DNA of 64,000 nt, taken from NCBI RefSeq assembly GCF_016899425.1, contig NZ_CP045995.1, positions 1,612,001 to 1,676,000 on the forward strand, given 5' to 3'. The notes under the pieces are model-generated. The model ran no database searches, was not told the origin of the DNA, and worked only from the letters and a program-made list of their open reading frames with translations. Positions 39,247-47,483 of the stretch are shown here, one piece after another (positions within the stretch are counted from its first letter, which is position 1; each line of letters opens with the position of its first letter). A program made the translations under genes and the position numbers. Source of the stretch: Burkholderia sp. MS389. Its GTDB lineage: Bacteria; Pseudomonadota; Gammaproteobacteria; Burkholderiales; Burkholderiaceae.

Positions 39247-40458
39247 TCACGTATAGAGCGACGCCTGCGGCAACGCCGCGGTCAGCGCGAACCGGCCCAC
39301 GTCCCGCAGCCGATAGTCGAGCGGATCGTGCAGCGTATGCGTGCGCGCATTCCGCCAGAAGCGGTCGAGGCCGAGCGACGCAGCCGTCGCGCGCGCGCCG
39401 CATGCGTCGAACAGCGCCTCGCCGTTGTCGAGCGCCGCGCGCTGCGCGACGATCTTCGCTTCCGATACCGCGAGCGCGACTTCGGCGCGTTCGTCCGCCG
39501 TCAGCGCATCCTGCCGCGCCCACGCGTGCTGCAACGCGTGGGCCGCGCGATCGGCCAGCGCCGCCGCCGCAACCGCGCGCACGCGCATGTCGCCGAAGCG
39601 CTGCAGCGTGTACGGATCGTCCTCGGCCCGCTCGACGCCCGAGTGAATCCAGGGGCGGCCATGCTGCCGCACGTAGTCGCGCGCCTCGGCCAGCGCGCCT
39701 TCCGCGAGGCCGACGAACAGGTTCGTCAGCACGAGCTGCGACACGAGCGTGCGCAGCGTCGCGCGCGGCGTCGGCGCAGTCTCGGAGCGGTGCAGCACGT
39801 CGTCCGGCGCGAGCGTCACGCCGTCGAAGCGCACGCTGCCGCTATCGGTCTGACGCTGGCCGACCGGATCCCAGTCTTCGTTGACCGTGATGCCGGCCCG
39901 ATCGGTCGGCACCACGCCGAACACGGTGCGGCCGATCGCCGGATCGTGCGCGGACACCGTCATCCGCTGCGAGCCGCGCGTGCCGGAACAGAAGCCCTTC
40001 ACGCCGTCGAGCCGGTAGCCGCCGTCGGGCGTCGCCGTGGCGACGAGCCGCGTATCGAGCGGATTGACCGCGTTGCCCCACCACCAGCGCCCGTCGACCG
40101 TGCCGCGCAGGTAGCGCTCGCGCTGCGCGGCGCTGCCCCACACGTCGACGCTCACTACCTGCAGGCACTGGAAGCCGACCAGATGCGCGATCGCGCTGTC
40201 GACCCGCGCGACCTGCCGGATCACGTCGTAGATCGCGGGCCACGCCGCTTCCTGCCCGCCGAACGCACGCGGCACCGCGAGCGTCAGCAGGCCCGCGTCG
40301 GCGAGCCACTGCTTCTCCTGCGCCGCATGACCGCCGGCGCGGTCGCGCTCGGCGGCGCTCACGCGCAGCGCATCGATCGCGCGTGCCAGCGCGGCGCGGT
40401 CGACGGCCGGTGTATCGGTATCCGGCGCCAGCGTCGCCGGGCCGCGTGGATCGTTCAT
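39247..40458 (-). CDS. SfnB/DszC-like flavin-dependent oxidoreductase
   Basis: This 403-aa protein has the acyl-CoA dehydrogenase fold found in SfnB/SfnC and DszC, flavin monooxygenases of organosulfur use. Typical stretches are ERDRAGGHAAQEKQWLADAG, WWWGNAVNPLDTR and GVKGFCSGTRGSQR. Members use reduced FMN to oxidise sulfides, sulfones or related compounds. Its ATG overlaps the stop of the diiron-like gene by 4 bp and it is last in a six-gene operon with an importer and a DszA-like enzyme. The substrate is not known. Confidence 0.83.
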   Translation of the reverse strand: MNDPRGPATLAPDTDTPAVDRAALARAIDALRVSAAERDRAGGHAAQEKQWLADAGLLTLAVPRAFGGQEAAWPAIYDVIRQVARVDSAIAHLVGFQCLQVVSVDVWGSAAQRERYLRGTVDGRWWWGNAVNPLDTRLVATATPDGGYRLDGVKGFCSGTRGSQRMTVSAHDPAIGRTVFGVVPTDRAGITVNEDWDPVGQRQTDSGSVRFDGVTLAPDDVLHRSETAPTPRATLRTLVSQLVLTNLFVGLAEGALAEARDYVRQHGRPWIHSGVERAEDDPYTLQRFGDMRVRAVAAAALADRAAHALQHAWARQDALTADERAEVALAVSEAKIVAQRAALDNGEALFDACGARATAASLGLDRFWRNARTHTLHDPLDYRLRDVGRFALTAALPQASLYT

Positions 40459-41297
40459 GCGACAGCTTCCTGTTCAACGGTTTCGCCCGACAGCGGGACG
40501 AGGGCGCCAAGCCGGCGGCCGGTCAGCCGCGACAGGATCTCGCGCCGCCAGTCGTCGTAGATCGCACGATAGTCGGCGATATCCGCGCCGAACACCAGTG
40601 CGGTATGCGCGTATTCGTCGTGCAGATAGCCGTCGAGCCGCGCCTGGGTTTCCTCGTCGGCCGCGATCACGCGATCGATCAGCGCGTCGCGCTCGGCCAC
40701 CGGCAGCGCCTGCAGCGTGTCGAACCACCACTGGACGATCTGCACGCGATGCCATTCCTCGTCCGGGCGAATCCGGTTCTCGCCGTGCTCGCGCATCGCG
40801 CTGTCGCCGATGCGGCCGGTCTTGCGCTGGATCCACAGCTTCGCGAGGATGTGCAGCTCGTAATGCCATTCGAACGCGAGAAAGCCCGCGGCGTCGCGCA
40901 CCGCGATATCGCCGATGCGCGCCCAGTGCGCGGCGACGAGGCGGTCGACTTCCGGCAGCGGGTCGCGCCCCGTGAGTTCGGTCACGCGCTCACGGCCAAT
41001 CACCGCGTGCGCGCCGTCGTCGCCCAATTGGCGCGACAAGATCAACTGGAAATGCGGATCGTCGCGGAACAGCGTGTCGATCGCCTTCGCGACGACCTGC
41101 ACGATGAACAGGTCGTGCGACGCCATCTTCGTGTAGTAGTCCGCGACGGCAGCCAGCTCGTCGCCGTTGCGCGGCTCGCGCGGCGGCGTCGCCACCTTGT
41201 CGGGGAAGTCCGGGCGATGGCGTCGCGCCACCTGCAGAAACAGCGCTTCCTCGAATTGTCCGTTCCATTCGCGCGGCGCGCCGATGGGCAAGGTCAT
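40455..41297 (-). CDS. Ferritin-like putative diiron protein of unknown function
   Basis: This 280-aa protein has no assignment I can make with certainty. It is helical with Trp/His/acid clusters placed like a ferritin-type diiron site: D94xxH97 (LGDDGAHA), E143/E147 with H149 (FEWHYELH), E180xxH183 (DEEWHRVQ) and HDEYAH near 226-231. Such paired motifs occur in bacterial multicomponent oxygenases and PaaA-like proteins. It sits between a MetI-type permease (51-bp gap) and an SfnB-like flavoprotein (4-bp overlap), which points to oxidation of the imported compound. This is inference. Confidence 0.65.
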   Translation of the reverse strand: MTLPIGAPREWNGQFEEALFLQVARRHRPDFPDKVATPPREPRNGDELAAVADYYTKMASHDLFIVQVVAKAIDTLFRDDPHFQLILSRQLGDDGAHAVIGRERVTELTGRDPLPEVDRLVAAHWARIGDIAVRDAAGFLAFEWHYELHILAKLWIQRKTGRIGDSAMREHGENRIRPDEEWHRVQIVQWWFDTLQALPVAERDALIDRVIAADEETQARLDGYLHDEYAHTALVFGADIADYRAIYDDWRREILSRLTGRRLGALVPLSGETVEQEAVA

Positions 41298-41348
41298 GGT
41301 TTTTCTCTCAGGATCAGGAATAAAGCGAGCGGACGCTTGTGGCGTCGC

Positions 41349-42005
41349 TCAGGTTCGCCGGGTCACGCGTCGGACCAGGCGGTCGCCCGTGATTTGCACG
41401 GCCGAGACGAGCGCGATCAGGATCACGATCACGGTCGCCATGACGGTGGTGTCGAAACGTTGATAGCCGTAGCGGATCGCGAGATCGCCAAGGCCGCCCG
41501 CACCGACGGCGCCCGCCATCGCGGTCGAACCGATCAGCGCGACGACGGTGATCGTGAAGCCACCGAGCATGCCGGGCAGCGCTTCGGGCAGCAGCACGTA
41601 CCACACGATGTGGCGGCGCTTCGCGCCCATCGCGAGCGCGGCCTCGATCAGCCCGCGATCGACTTCGCGCAGGCTCACTTCGGCGATCCGCGCGAAGAAC
41701 GGGATCGCGGCGATCGACAGCGGCACGACGGCCGCCCACACGCCGATCGTCGTGCCGATCAGGATGCGCGTGAACGGCAGCAGCGCGACCAGCAGGATGA
41801 TGAACGGCGTCGAGCGGAACACGTTGACGAGCGCGCCGAGCACCGCGTTCGCGCCGCGCCGCGCGTAGATGCCGCCGGGCGCGGTGGTCACGAGGATCAC
41901 CGCGAGCGGGATGCCGATCAGCGCGGCGATCGCGGCCGACGCGGCGACCATCGACAGCGTGTCGCGGATCGCGTCGAGCAGTTCGGGCCACCAGAGCTCA
42001 AACAT
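41349..42005 (-). CDS. MetI-like ABC transporter permease
   Basis: This 218-aa membrane permease has five to six hydrophobic segments and the ATPase-contact motif EAALAMGAKRRHIVWYVLLPEALPG at about residues 125-150, as in MetI. It overlaps metN-like by 8 bp. MetNIQ-type importers carry methionine, and in operons with flavin monooxygenases they are thought to carry organosulfur compounds. An upstream extension of 33 residues lies inside the ATPase gene and is not supported. Confidence 0.83.
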   Translation of the reverse strand: MFELWWPELLDAIRDTLSMVAASAAIAALIGIPLAVILVTTAPGGIYARRGANAVLGALVNVFRSTPFIILLVALLPFTRILIGTTIGVWAAVVPLSIAAIPFFARIAEVSLREVDRGLIEAALAMGAKRRHIVWYVLLPEALPGMLGGFTITVVALIGSTAMAGAVGAGGLGDLAIRYGYQRFDTTVMATVIVILIALVSAVQITGDRLVRRVTRRT

Positions 42006-43182
42006 AGCCGAGCACCTCCGCATGATTCGCATGACGGCGCGCACGTTCGAGCAGCGCGGCGACCGCGCCGCCGCGCGCGGCCGACGGGCCGGCGTCATCC
42101 GCACGCGGTGTCGCGGCGATCACGAGCCGCCCCTGCGCGTGTCCCTGGATGCTTTCGATGCCGCCGTGCAGGAACCGCACGGAGCCGCCGAGCGCCGCCG
42201 CGAGCGCGCCGACGTCCGGCTCGCCGCCGCTTTCGCCCGTATAGCGGACGTCGAGCACGATCTGCGCGCCGTCGGGCAGCGCGGCCTGCTCGGGCAGCGG
42301 CCGCACGCGCGCGGCCAGTTCGGCCGGCAGGTCGTGCTGCAGCGTGCTCAGCAGCGCGCGCGTCGCGCCATGGCGCGGATCGCCGAACACGCGCCACACC
42401 GGGCCCGTTTCGACGACTTCGCCCTGTTCGATCACCGCGACCGTGTCGCATACCGCGCGGATCACCTCCATCTCGTGCGTGATCAGCACGATCGTCAGCC
42501 CGAGACGACGGTTGATGTCCGCGAGCAGCGCGAGGATCGATTGCGTGGTTTCCGGATCGAGCGCCGACGTCGCTTCGTCGCACAGCAGCACCTCCGGATC
42601 GTGCACGAGCGCCCGCGCGATGCCGACGCGCTGCTTCTGCCCGCCCGACAGGCTCGCCGGGTACGCGTCGCGCTTCGCGGCGAGCCCGACGAGGTCGAGC
42701 AGCGCGTCGACCTTGCGCACGCGCTCGGCCTTCGGCACGCCGGCGATCTTCAGCGGCAGCGCGACGTTCTCGAACACCGTCTTCGCGGACAGCAGGTTGA
42801 AATGCTGGAACACCATGCCGGTGCGGCGCCGCAACGCGACGAGGCCATCCTCGTCGAGCGCGCCGACGTCGACGCCCTGCACGCGCACGCGGCCCGAGCT
42901 CGGCCGTTCGAGGCCGTTCAGGAGGCGCAGCAGCGTCGACTTGCCGGCGCCGCTGCGGCCGATGATGCCGAACACCTCGCCGCGCCGCACGTCGAGCGTC
43001 ACGTCGCGCAGCGCGGCGGCCTGGCCGCGCGGCGTCGCGAACACCTTGCCGACCTGCTCCAGCGACACGGCCGCGCCGTCGGCCGGCACGGCCGTTTCGT
43101 CATGCGCGGTCGCACCGACGCCCGCGCCGGCGCGCACGGCCGATGCCTCGATGAAACCCAGCGTATCGAACAATTGCGTCAT
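41998..43182 (-). CDS. MetN-like ABC transporter ATP-binding protein
   Basis: This 394-aa ATPase shows Walker A (GRSGAGKST), signature LSGGQKQR, Walker B (VLLCDEA) and a C-terminal NIL regulatory domain at about 295-360 that in MetN binds methionine for feedback. A 40-residue leader precedes the ATPase core, and a basic tail follows the NIL domain. It lies between a DszA-like gene and metI-like. The gene symbol metN is not given because the substrate is probably not methionine. Confidence 0.85.
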   Translation of the reverse strand: MTQLFDTLGFIEASAVRAGAGVGATAHDETAVPADGAAVSLEQVGKVFATPRGQAAALRDVTLDVRRGEVFGIIGRSGAGKSTLLRLLNGLERPSSGRVRVQGVDVGALDEDGLVALRRRTGMVFQHFNLLSAKTVFENVALPLKIAGVPKAERVRKVDALLDLVGLAAKRDAYPASLSGGQKQRVGIARALVHDPEVLLCDEATSALDPETTQSILALLADINRRLGLTIVLITHEMEVIRAVCDTVAVIEQGEVVETGPVWRVFGDPRHGATRALLSTLQHDLPAELAARVRPLPEQAALPDGAQIVLDVRYTGESGGEPDVGALAAALGGSVRFLHGGIESIQGHAQGRLVIAATPRADDAGPSAARGGAVAALLERARRHANHAEVLGYV

Positions 43183-43200
43183 CGCTTCGCTCCGTCACGT

Positions 43201-44619
43201 TCAGGCATGCGCGGGATGCGCGGGTTCGGGTTCGGCTGCGGCCGCCGGCCGGTGCTGCGCGCCGGTGTGCCAGGCGGGCAGGCGCGGGCCGGCGCCGAAC
43301 AGCTTCTCGCGCAGCGTCGACGCGGGATCGTAGTCTTCCTTGTAGACGCCGCGGTTCTGCAGCTCGGGCACGACCCAGTCGACGAAATCCTCGAACGACT
43401 CGGGCATCACGGTGCGCGTCAGGTTGAAGCCGTCGATACCGGTCTCGTCGATCCACGCCTGCAGTTCGTCCGCGACCTGCGACGGCGAACCGACGATCGG
43501 CGCATAGCGGCCGCCGAGCGACATCTGTTCGAGCATCCGGCGCACGGTCCACGTGCCGGTCGTGCTCTTGCGCGAGATCGCATCGACGGCCGACTGGATC
43601 GAATCGGTCTTCACGTACGAGATCGGCTCGTCGAGGCCGTACTTCGCGAAATCGATGCCGGTCGAGCTCGCGAAATGCGCGAGGCCGGCTTCAGGGCTTG
43701 CGTAGCGCCGGTACTCGTCGAACTTCTCGCGGGCGAGCAATTCGGTCTCGGCCGTCACGACGCTCACGCCGGCGAAGATCTTGATCGACGCCGGGTCGCG
43801 CCCCTGCCGCGCGGCCGCCGCGCGGATGTCGAGGGCCGCCGCGCGCGCCGCGGCCTTGCTCTGCCCGTTCACGAACACGCATTCCGCGTGACGGCCCGCG
43901 AACTCGACGCCGCGCGCGGACGAGCCGGCCTGGTACAGCACCGGCGTGCGTTGCAGCGACGGTTCGCTCAGATGGATCGCATCGATCGAATAGAACGGCC
44001 CGTCGTGCTTCACGCGCCGCACCTTGCCCGGCTGCGCGAACACGCGCGCCTGTGCGTCGCGGATCACCGCGTCGTCGTCCCAGCTCTGTTCCCACAGCTT
44101 GTAGACGACGTCCATGTAGTCGTCGGCGCGCTCGTAGCGATCGTCGTGGCCGATCTGCTGCGCGAGGCCCATCCCGCGCGCGGCGCTGTCGAGGTAGCCG
44201 GTGACGATGTTCCAGCCCACGCGCCCTTTCGTCAGATGATCGAGCGTCGACATGCGGCGCGCGAACAGGTACGGCGGCTCGTAGGTCAGGTTCGCGGTCA
44301 CGCCGAAGCCGAGATGCCGCGTGACCTGCGCCATCGCGGGCACGAGCAGCAGCGGATCGTTGACGGGCACCTGCACCGATTCGCGCAGCGCGGCGTCGGG
44401 GCCGCCGCCGAACACGTCGTACACGCCGACGATGTCCGCGAGAAAGATCCCGTCGAACTTGCCGCGTTCGAGCGTCTTCGCGAGATCGGCCCAGTAGTCG
44501 AGATCGGTGTAATGCGCGGAGCGGTCGCGCGGATGCGTCCACAGCCCGTGGTTGATGTGCCCGACGCAGTTCATGTTGAACGCGTTGAGCAGGATCTTCT
44601 TGCGGTTCGCCGTCGTCAT
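43201..44619 (-). CDS. NtaA/SnaA/DszA-family flavin monooxygenase
   Basis: This 472-aa luciferase-like (LLM) protein belongs to the FMNH2-dependent group with nitrilotriacetate monooxygenase and the sulfone monooxygenase DszA. Typical stretches are NCVGHINHGLWTHP, GRVGWNIVTGYLDSAARG and YQAGSSARGVEFAG. It needs reduced flavin from a separate reductase. Its place in an operon with a binding protein, importer and SfnB-like enzyme suggests cleavage of a C-S bond or oxidation of a sulfone. The C-terminal tail is Ala/Pro/His-rich. Confidence 0.87.
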   Translation of the reverse strand: MTTANRKKILLNAFNMNCVGHINHGLWTHPRDRSAHYTDLDYWADLAKTLERGKFDGIFLADIVGVYDVFGGGPDAALRESVQVPVNDPLLLVPAMAQVTRHLGFGVTANLTYEPPYLFARRMSTLDHLTKGRVGWNIVTGYLDSAARGMGLAQQIGHDDRYERADDYMDVVYKLWEQSWDDDAVIRDAQARVFAQPGKVRRVKHDGPFYSIDAIHLSEPSLQRTPVLYQAGSSARGVEFAGRHAECVFVNGQSKAAARAAALDIRAAAARQGRDPASIKIFAGVSVVTAETELLAREKFDEYRRYASPEAGLAHFASSTGIDFAKYGLDEPISYVKTDSIQSAVDAISRKSTTGTWTVRRMLEQMSLGGRYAPIVGSPSQVADELQAWIDETGIDGFNLTRTVMPESFEDFVDWVVPELQNRGVYKEDYDPASTLREKLFGAGPRLPAWHTGAQHRPAAAAEPEPAHPAHA

Positions 44620-44629
44620 GCCGCCTCCG

Positions 44630-45469
44630 TCACCACGCGATCGCGTACAGCGAGCCGAACGCGTTGTCGAGCGCTTTGCGCACCGCCGGCGAGTGCTGGT
44701 AGATCGAGATGAACTTGCGGATGCGCGGATCGTTCGCGCTCTCGGGCCGCACGACCCACTGGATCGCGAAGTTCTTGTTCTCGGTGCCGTCGAACAGCAG
44801 CGCGCTGTTCGGGTCGGCCGTGCCGGCGAGCTTGATGAAGCTCGGGTAGCCCTGCGCGAGGTCGACGTCGTCGAGCGAACGCGCGAGTTGCGACGCTTCG
44901 AGCGGGATGATCTTCAGGTGCTTCGGATTGGCGACGATGTCGTGCGTCGTCGCGCGGTAGTCGGCGCCCGGCTTCAGCGTGATGAGCCCCGCGCGCTGCA
45001 GCAGCAACAGCCCGCGCCCGCCGTTGACCGGATCGTTCGCGATCGCGACGCGCGCGCCATCCTTCAGCTCGGCAAAGCTTTTCACCTTCTTCGAATAGAG
45101 GCCGATCTTCATGATCGTGCCGGGCGCGATCGAGATGAAGTTGTAGCCGCCCTGCTTCTTCGCGTTCTCGAGAAACGGGACGTGCTGGAAGTAGTTGACG
45201 TCGATGTCCTTGTTCGCGAGCGCCGCGTTCGGCGTATTCCAGTCGGTGAATTCGACGATCTTCACGTCGAGGCCCTGCTCCTTCGCCTCCTTCGCGGCGA
45301 TCTTCAGCGCCTCGATCTGCGGGCTGGTCGAGATGCCGACCTTCAGCGGCGCGGTGTCGGCGCGCGCGCCGTTCAGCAGCACGACGCCGAGCAGCGCGGC
45401 CGTCAGCAGGCGGGCCAGGCGGGCCACACGGCCGGCGGAAAAGCGGGCGGAAAACACGGGATGCAGCAT
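44630..45469 (-). CDS. MetQ/NlpA-family substrate-binding protein
   Basis: This 279-aa protein is a MetQ-type binding protein (VGISTSPQIEALKIAAKEAKEQG, ANKDIDVNYFQHVPFLENAKK). The signal peptide ends VVLLNGARA without the lipobox cysteine found in most MetQ proteins, so it should be a soluble periplasmic protein. The ATG at 45469 follows AGGAGAG; a TTG 21 bp further up is less likely. It is the first gene of the six-gene operon. Confidence 0.83.
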   Translation of the reverse strand: MLHPVFSARFSAGRVARLARLLTAALLGVVLLNGARADTAPLKVGISTSPQIEALKIAAKEAKEQGLDVKIVEFTDWNTPNAALANKDIDVNYFQHVPFLENAKKQGGYNFISIAPGTIMKIGLYSKKVKSFAELKDGARVAIANDPVNGGRGLLLLQRAGLITLKPGADYRATTHDIVANPKHLKIIPLEASQLARSLDDVDLAQGYPSFIKLAGTADPNSALLFDGTENKNFAIQWVVRPESANDPRIRKFISIYQHSPAVRKALDNAFGSLYAIAW

Positions 45470-45697
45470 GGGAACCACTCTCCTGTCCAAAGACGGTATC
45501 GACGGATGAGCGAAGCCGCGGCGAACGCGCGGGCGTTCTCCGGACAGTCGTCGTCACGTCGGAAAAAGATCAGCCGATGATAGAGAGCGGCGGGAAGGCG
45601 GTCTACGAAGCGATTGTGCGAAGAAAATCGCGCGCGGCGATATGGCGGGCGGTACGGCGGGCGGCTGGCAGGGCCGGGCGCCCGGGCCGCCGTCAGG

Positions 45698-45742
45698 CCG
45701 AAATCTCGGCCTCGCCGCCGCGGGAATTCCGAAATCTCGGCC
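45698..45742. promoter_or_regulatory. Pair of enhancer-like repeats upstream of a sigma-54 promoter
   Basis: CCGAAATCTCGGCC occurs twice, at 45698-45711 and 45729-45742, 31 bp apart, and each copy contains the dyad CCGA-AATC-TCGG. They lie about 85-130 bp upstream of the -24 element, the usual place for binding sites of sigma-54 activators such as DctD. Confidence 0.55.
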
Positions 45743-45750
45743 AGCCCTTA

Positions 45751-45766
45751 CGGAAAACTCTTTCCG
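45751..45766. promoter_or_regulatory. Inverted repeat near the sigma-54 promoter
   Basis: CGGAAA-ACTC-TTTCCG is a perfect dyad 60 bp upstream of the -24 element. It may bind the DctD-like activator or another regulator. Confidence 0.45.
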
Positions 45767-45826
45767 CAGACGAAATAAATCCCTTATGAATCAATGGACT
45801 AAAAATATTCCGGCGCTTCGGAATTC

Positions 45827-45841
45827 TGGCATGGGGGTTGC
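45827..45841 (+). promoter_or_regulatory. Sigma-54 promoter of the 2-hydroxycarboxylate transporter
   Basis: TGGCATGGGGGTTGC matches the sigma-54 consensus TGGCAYG-N4-TTGC at every specified base, with correct GG-GC spacing. Transcription would start near 45853, 50 bp before the TTG start codon chosen for the next gene. A sigma-54 activator gene with GAFTGA lies downstream at 49360. Confidence 0.8.
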
Positions 45842-45903
45842 GTAATAGACGGCACACGATGCCGCGAAGCAATGCAGGCATTCCAAACATCAGGAGACAC
45901 GTC

Positions 45904-47268
45904 TTGCAGACCTCTATCCATACCCCGTCCCATCCCGAGCCGACTGCGGCAGCCGGTCCCGCCACGCGCGAACGCTTCTGGCCGGAAGGCTGGTGGAAGC
46001 TGATGGAGATTCGCATCGGCATCATTCCGCTGCCGGTCTACGTGATCCTGTTCGGGCTGATCGTCGGCTTCGCGGTGACGGGCAAGGTGCCCGGCGAAAT
46101 CTCGATGGCGATCGCCGTGCTCGCGTTCTTCGGCTTCACCTGCGCGGAACTCGGCAAGCGCCTGCCGCTCTTGCGCAACATCGGCGCGGCCGCGATCTTC
46201 GCGACCTTCGTGCCGTCGGCGCTCACGTACTACCACGTGCTGCCGAAGCCGGTGCTGAATCTGACGGTCGAATTCACGAAATCGACCAACTTCCTGTACC
46301 TGTTCATCGCGTCGATCATCGTCGGCAGCATCCTGAGCATGGATCGCCGCGTGCTGATCCAGGGCTTCGTGAAGATCTTCATTCCGCTCGCGGCCGGCTC
46401 GGTCGCGGCCGCGATCGTCGGCACGGCGGTCGGCACCGCGCTCGGCCTCGGCGCGCGCCACACGCTGCTGTACATCGTCGTGCCGATCATGGCGGGCGGC
46501 GTCGGCGAAGGCGCGATTCCGCTGTCGATCGGCTATTCGGAACTGATGCACCTGCCGCAGGGCGAGATGTTCGCGATGGTGCTGCCGCCGGTGATGCTCG
46601 GCAGCCTGACCGCGATCATCCTGTCGGGTGCGCTCGACATGCTCGGCAAGCGCCTGCCGCATCTGACCGGCAACGGCCGCCTGCAAGTCGGCGAAAGCGG
46701 CGACATGGCGCCGCAAAGCGAAGAGATCCGCGGCCACGTCGACGTCACGCACATCGCGGGCGCCGGCATCACCGCGATCACGCTGTACCTCGTCGGCCTG
46801 ATGGCGCACAAGCTGTTCGGCCTGCCCGCGCCGGTCGCGATGCTGTTCCTCGCGGTGCTGGTGAAGCTCGCGCGCGCGGTGTCGCCGCCGCTGCAGGAAG
46901 GCGCGTTCGTCGTCTACAAGTTCTTCTCGACCGCCGTCACGTATCCGCTGCTGTTCGCGATCGGCGTCGCGATGACGCCGTGGGACAAGCTGACCGCCGC
47001 GTTCACGATCGTCAACGTGGTCACGATCGTGTCGACCGTCGCGACGCTGATGGGCACCGGTTTCGTGGTCGGCCGCCTGCTGAAGATGTACCCTATCGAC
47101 ACCGCAATCGTGAACGCCTGCCACAGCGGGCAAGGCGGCACCGGCGACGTCGCGATCCTGACCGCCGCGAACCGGATGCAGTTGATGCCGTTCGCGCAGA
47201 TCGCCACCCGCATCGGCGGCGCGATCGTCGTCACGGTGACGCTGATCCTGGTCGCGCACTTCGGATAA
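45904..47268 (+). CDS. 2-hydroxycarboxylate transporter (citrate/malate family)
   Basis: This 454-aa membrane protein belongs to the 2HCT family (CitS, CimH), secondary transporters of citrate, malate or lactate. The two family GGxG re-entrant motifs are present: AGGVGEGAIPLS and GQGGTGDVAIL. About 11-12 membrane segments are visible. I chose the TTG at 45904 because AGGAGA lies 6 bp before it; an ATG at 45859 has no ribosome site and would be only about 6 nt into the sigma-54 transcript. The DctBD-like system downstream is its likely regulator. Confidence 0.88.
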   Translation: MQTSIHTPSHPEPTAAAGPATRERFWPEGWWKLMEIRIGIIPLPVYVILFGLIVGFAVTGKVPGEISMAIAVLAFFGFTCAELGKRLPLLRNIGAAAIFATFVPSALTYYHVLPKPVLNLTVEFTKSTNFLYLFIASIIVGSILSMDRRVLIQGFVKIFIPLAAGSVAAAIVGTAVGTALGLGARHTLLYIVVPIMAGGVGEGAIPLSIGYSELMHLPQGEMFAMVLPPVMLGSLTAIILSGALDMLGKRLPHLTGNGRLQVGESGDMAPQSEEIRGHVDVTHIAGAGITAITLYLVGLMAHKLFGLPAPVAMLFLAVLVKLARAVSPPLQEGAFVVYKFFSTAVTYPLLFAIGVAMTPWDKLTAAFTIVNVVTIVSTVATLMGTGFVVGRLLKMYPIDTAIVNACHSGQGGTGDVAILTAANRMQLMPFAQIATRIGGAIVVTVTLILVAHFG

Positions 47269-47365
47269 CGCGCGGCCGCGCGCACCGTCGCGCCGGCTGC
47301 CTCGCACGCGCCGCCGCCGGCCTTGAGCCGGCGCGCGGCGCGCGTCGTTCCGGGCGGGCGATTGG

Positions 47366-47477
47366 GACGGCCGGTAGCGGACGGCCGGTAGCGGACGGCC
47401 GGTAGCGGACGGCCGGTTGCGGACGGCCGGTGGCGGACGGCCGGTTGCGGACGGCCGGTGGCGGACGGCCGGTAGCG
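47366..47477. repeat. Eight tandem copies of a 14-bp unit
   Basis: The unit GACGGCCGGTNGCG is repeated eight times without gaps; only the N varies (A, A, A, T, G, T, G, A). The array ends 6 bp before the kinase start codon. Because 14 is not a multiple of 3, copy-number change would shift any reading frame that enters from upstream. No spacers are present, so it is not a CRISPR array. Confidence 0.95.
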
Positions 47478-47483
47478 GCTTCG

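Noticed and set aside
45859..45903. Upstream ATG start for the 2-hydroxycarboxylate transporter
   Set aside because: It has no ribosome site and would lie only about 6 nt from the sigma-54 transcript start; the TTG at 45904 has AGGAGA.
47366..47477. Possible CRISPR array
   Set aside because: Units are 14 bp and contiguous with no spacers and no cas genes, so it is a simple tandem repeat.
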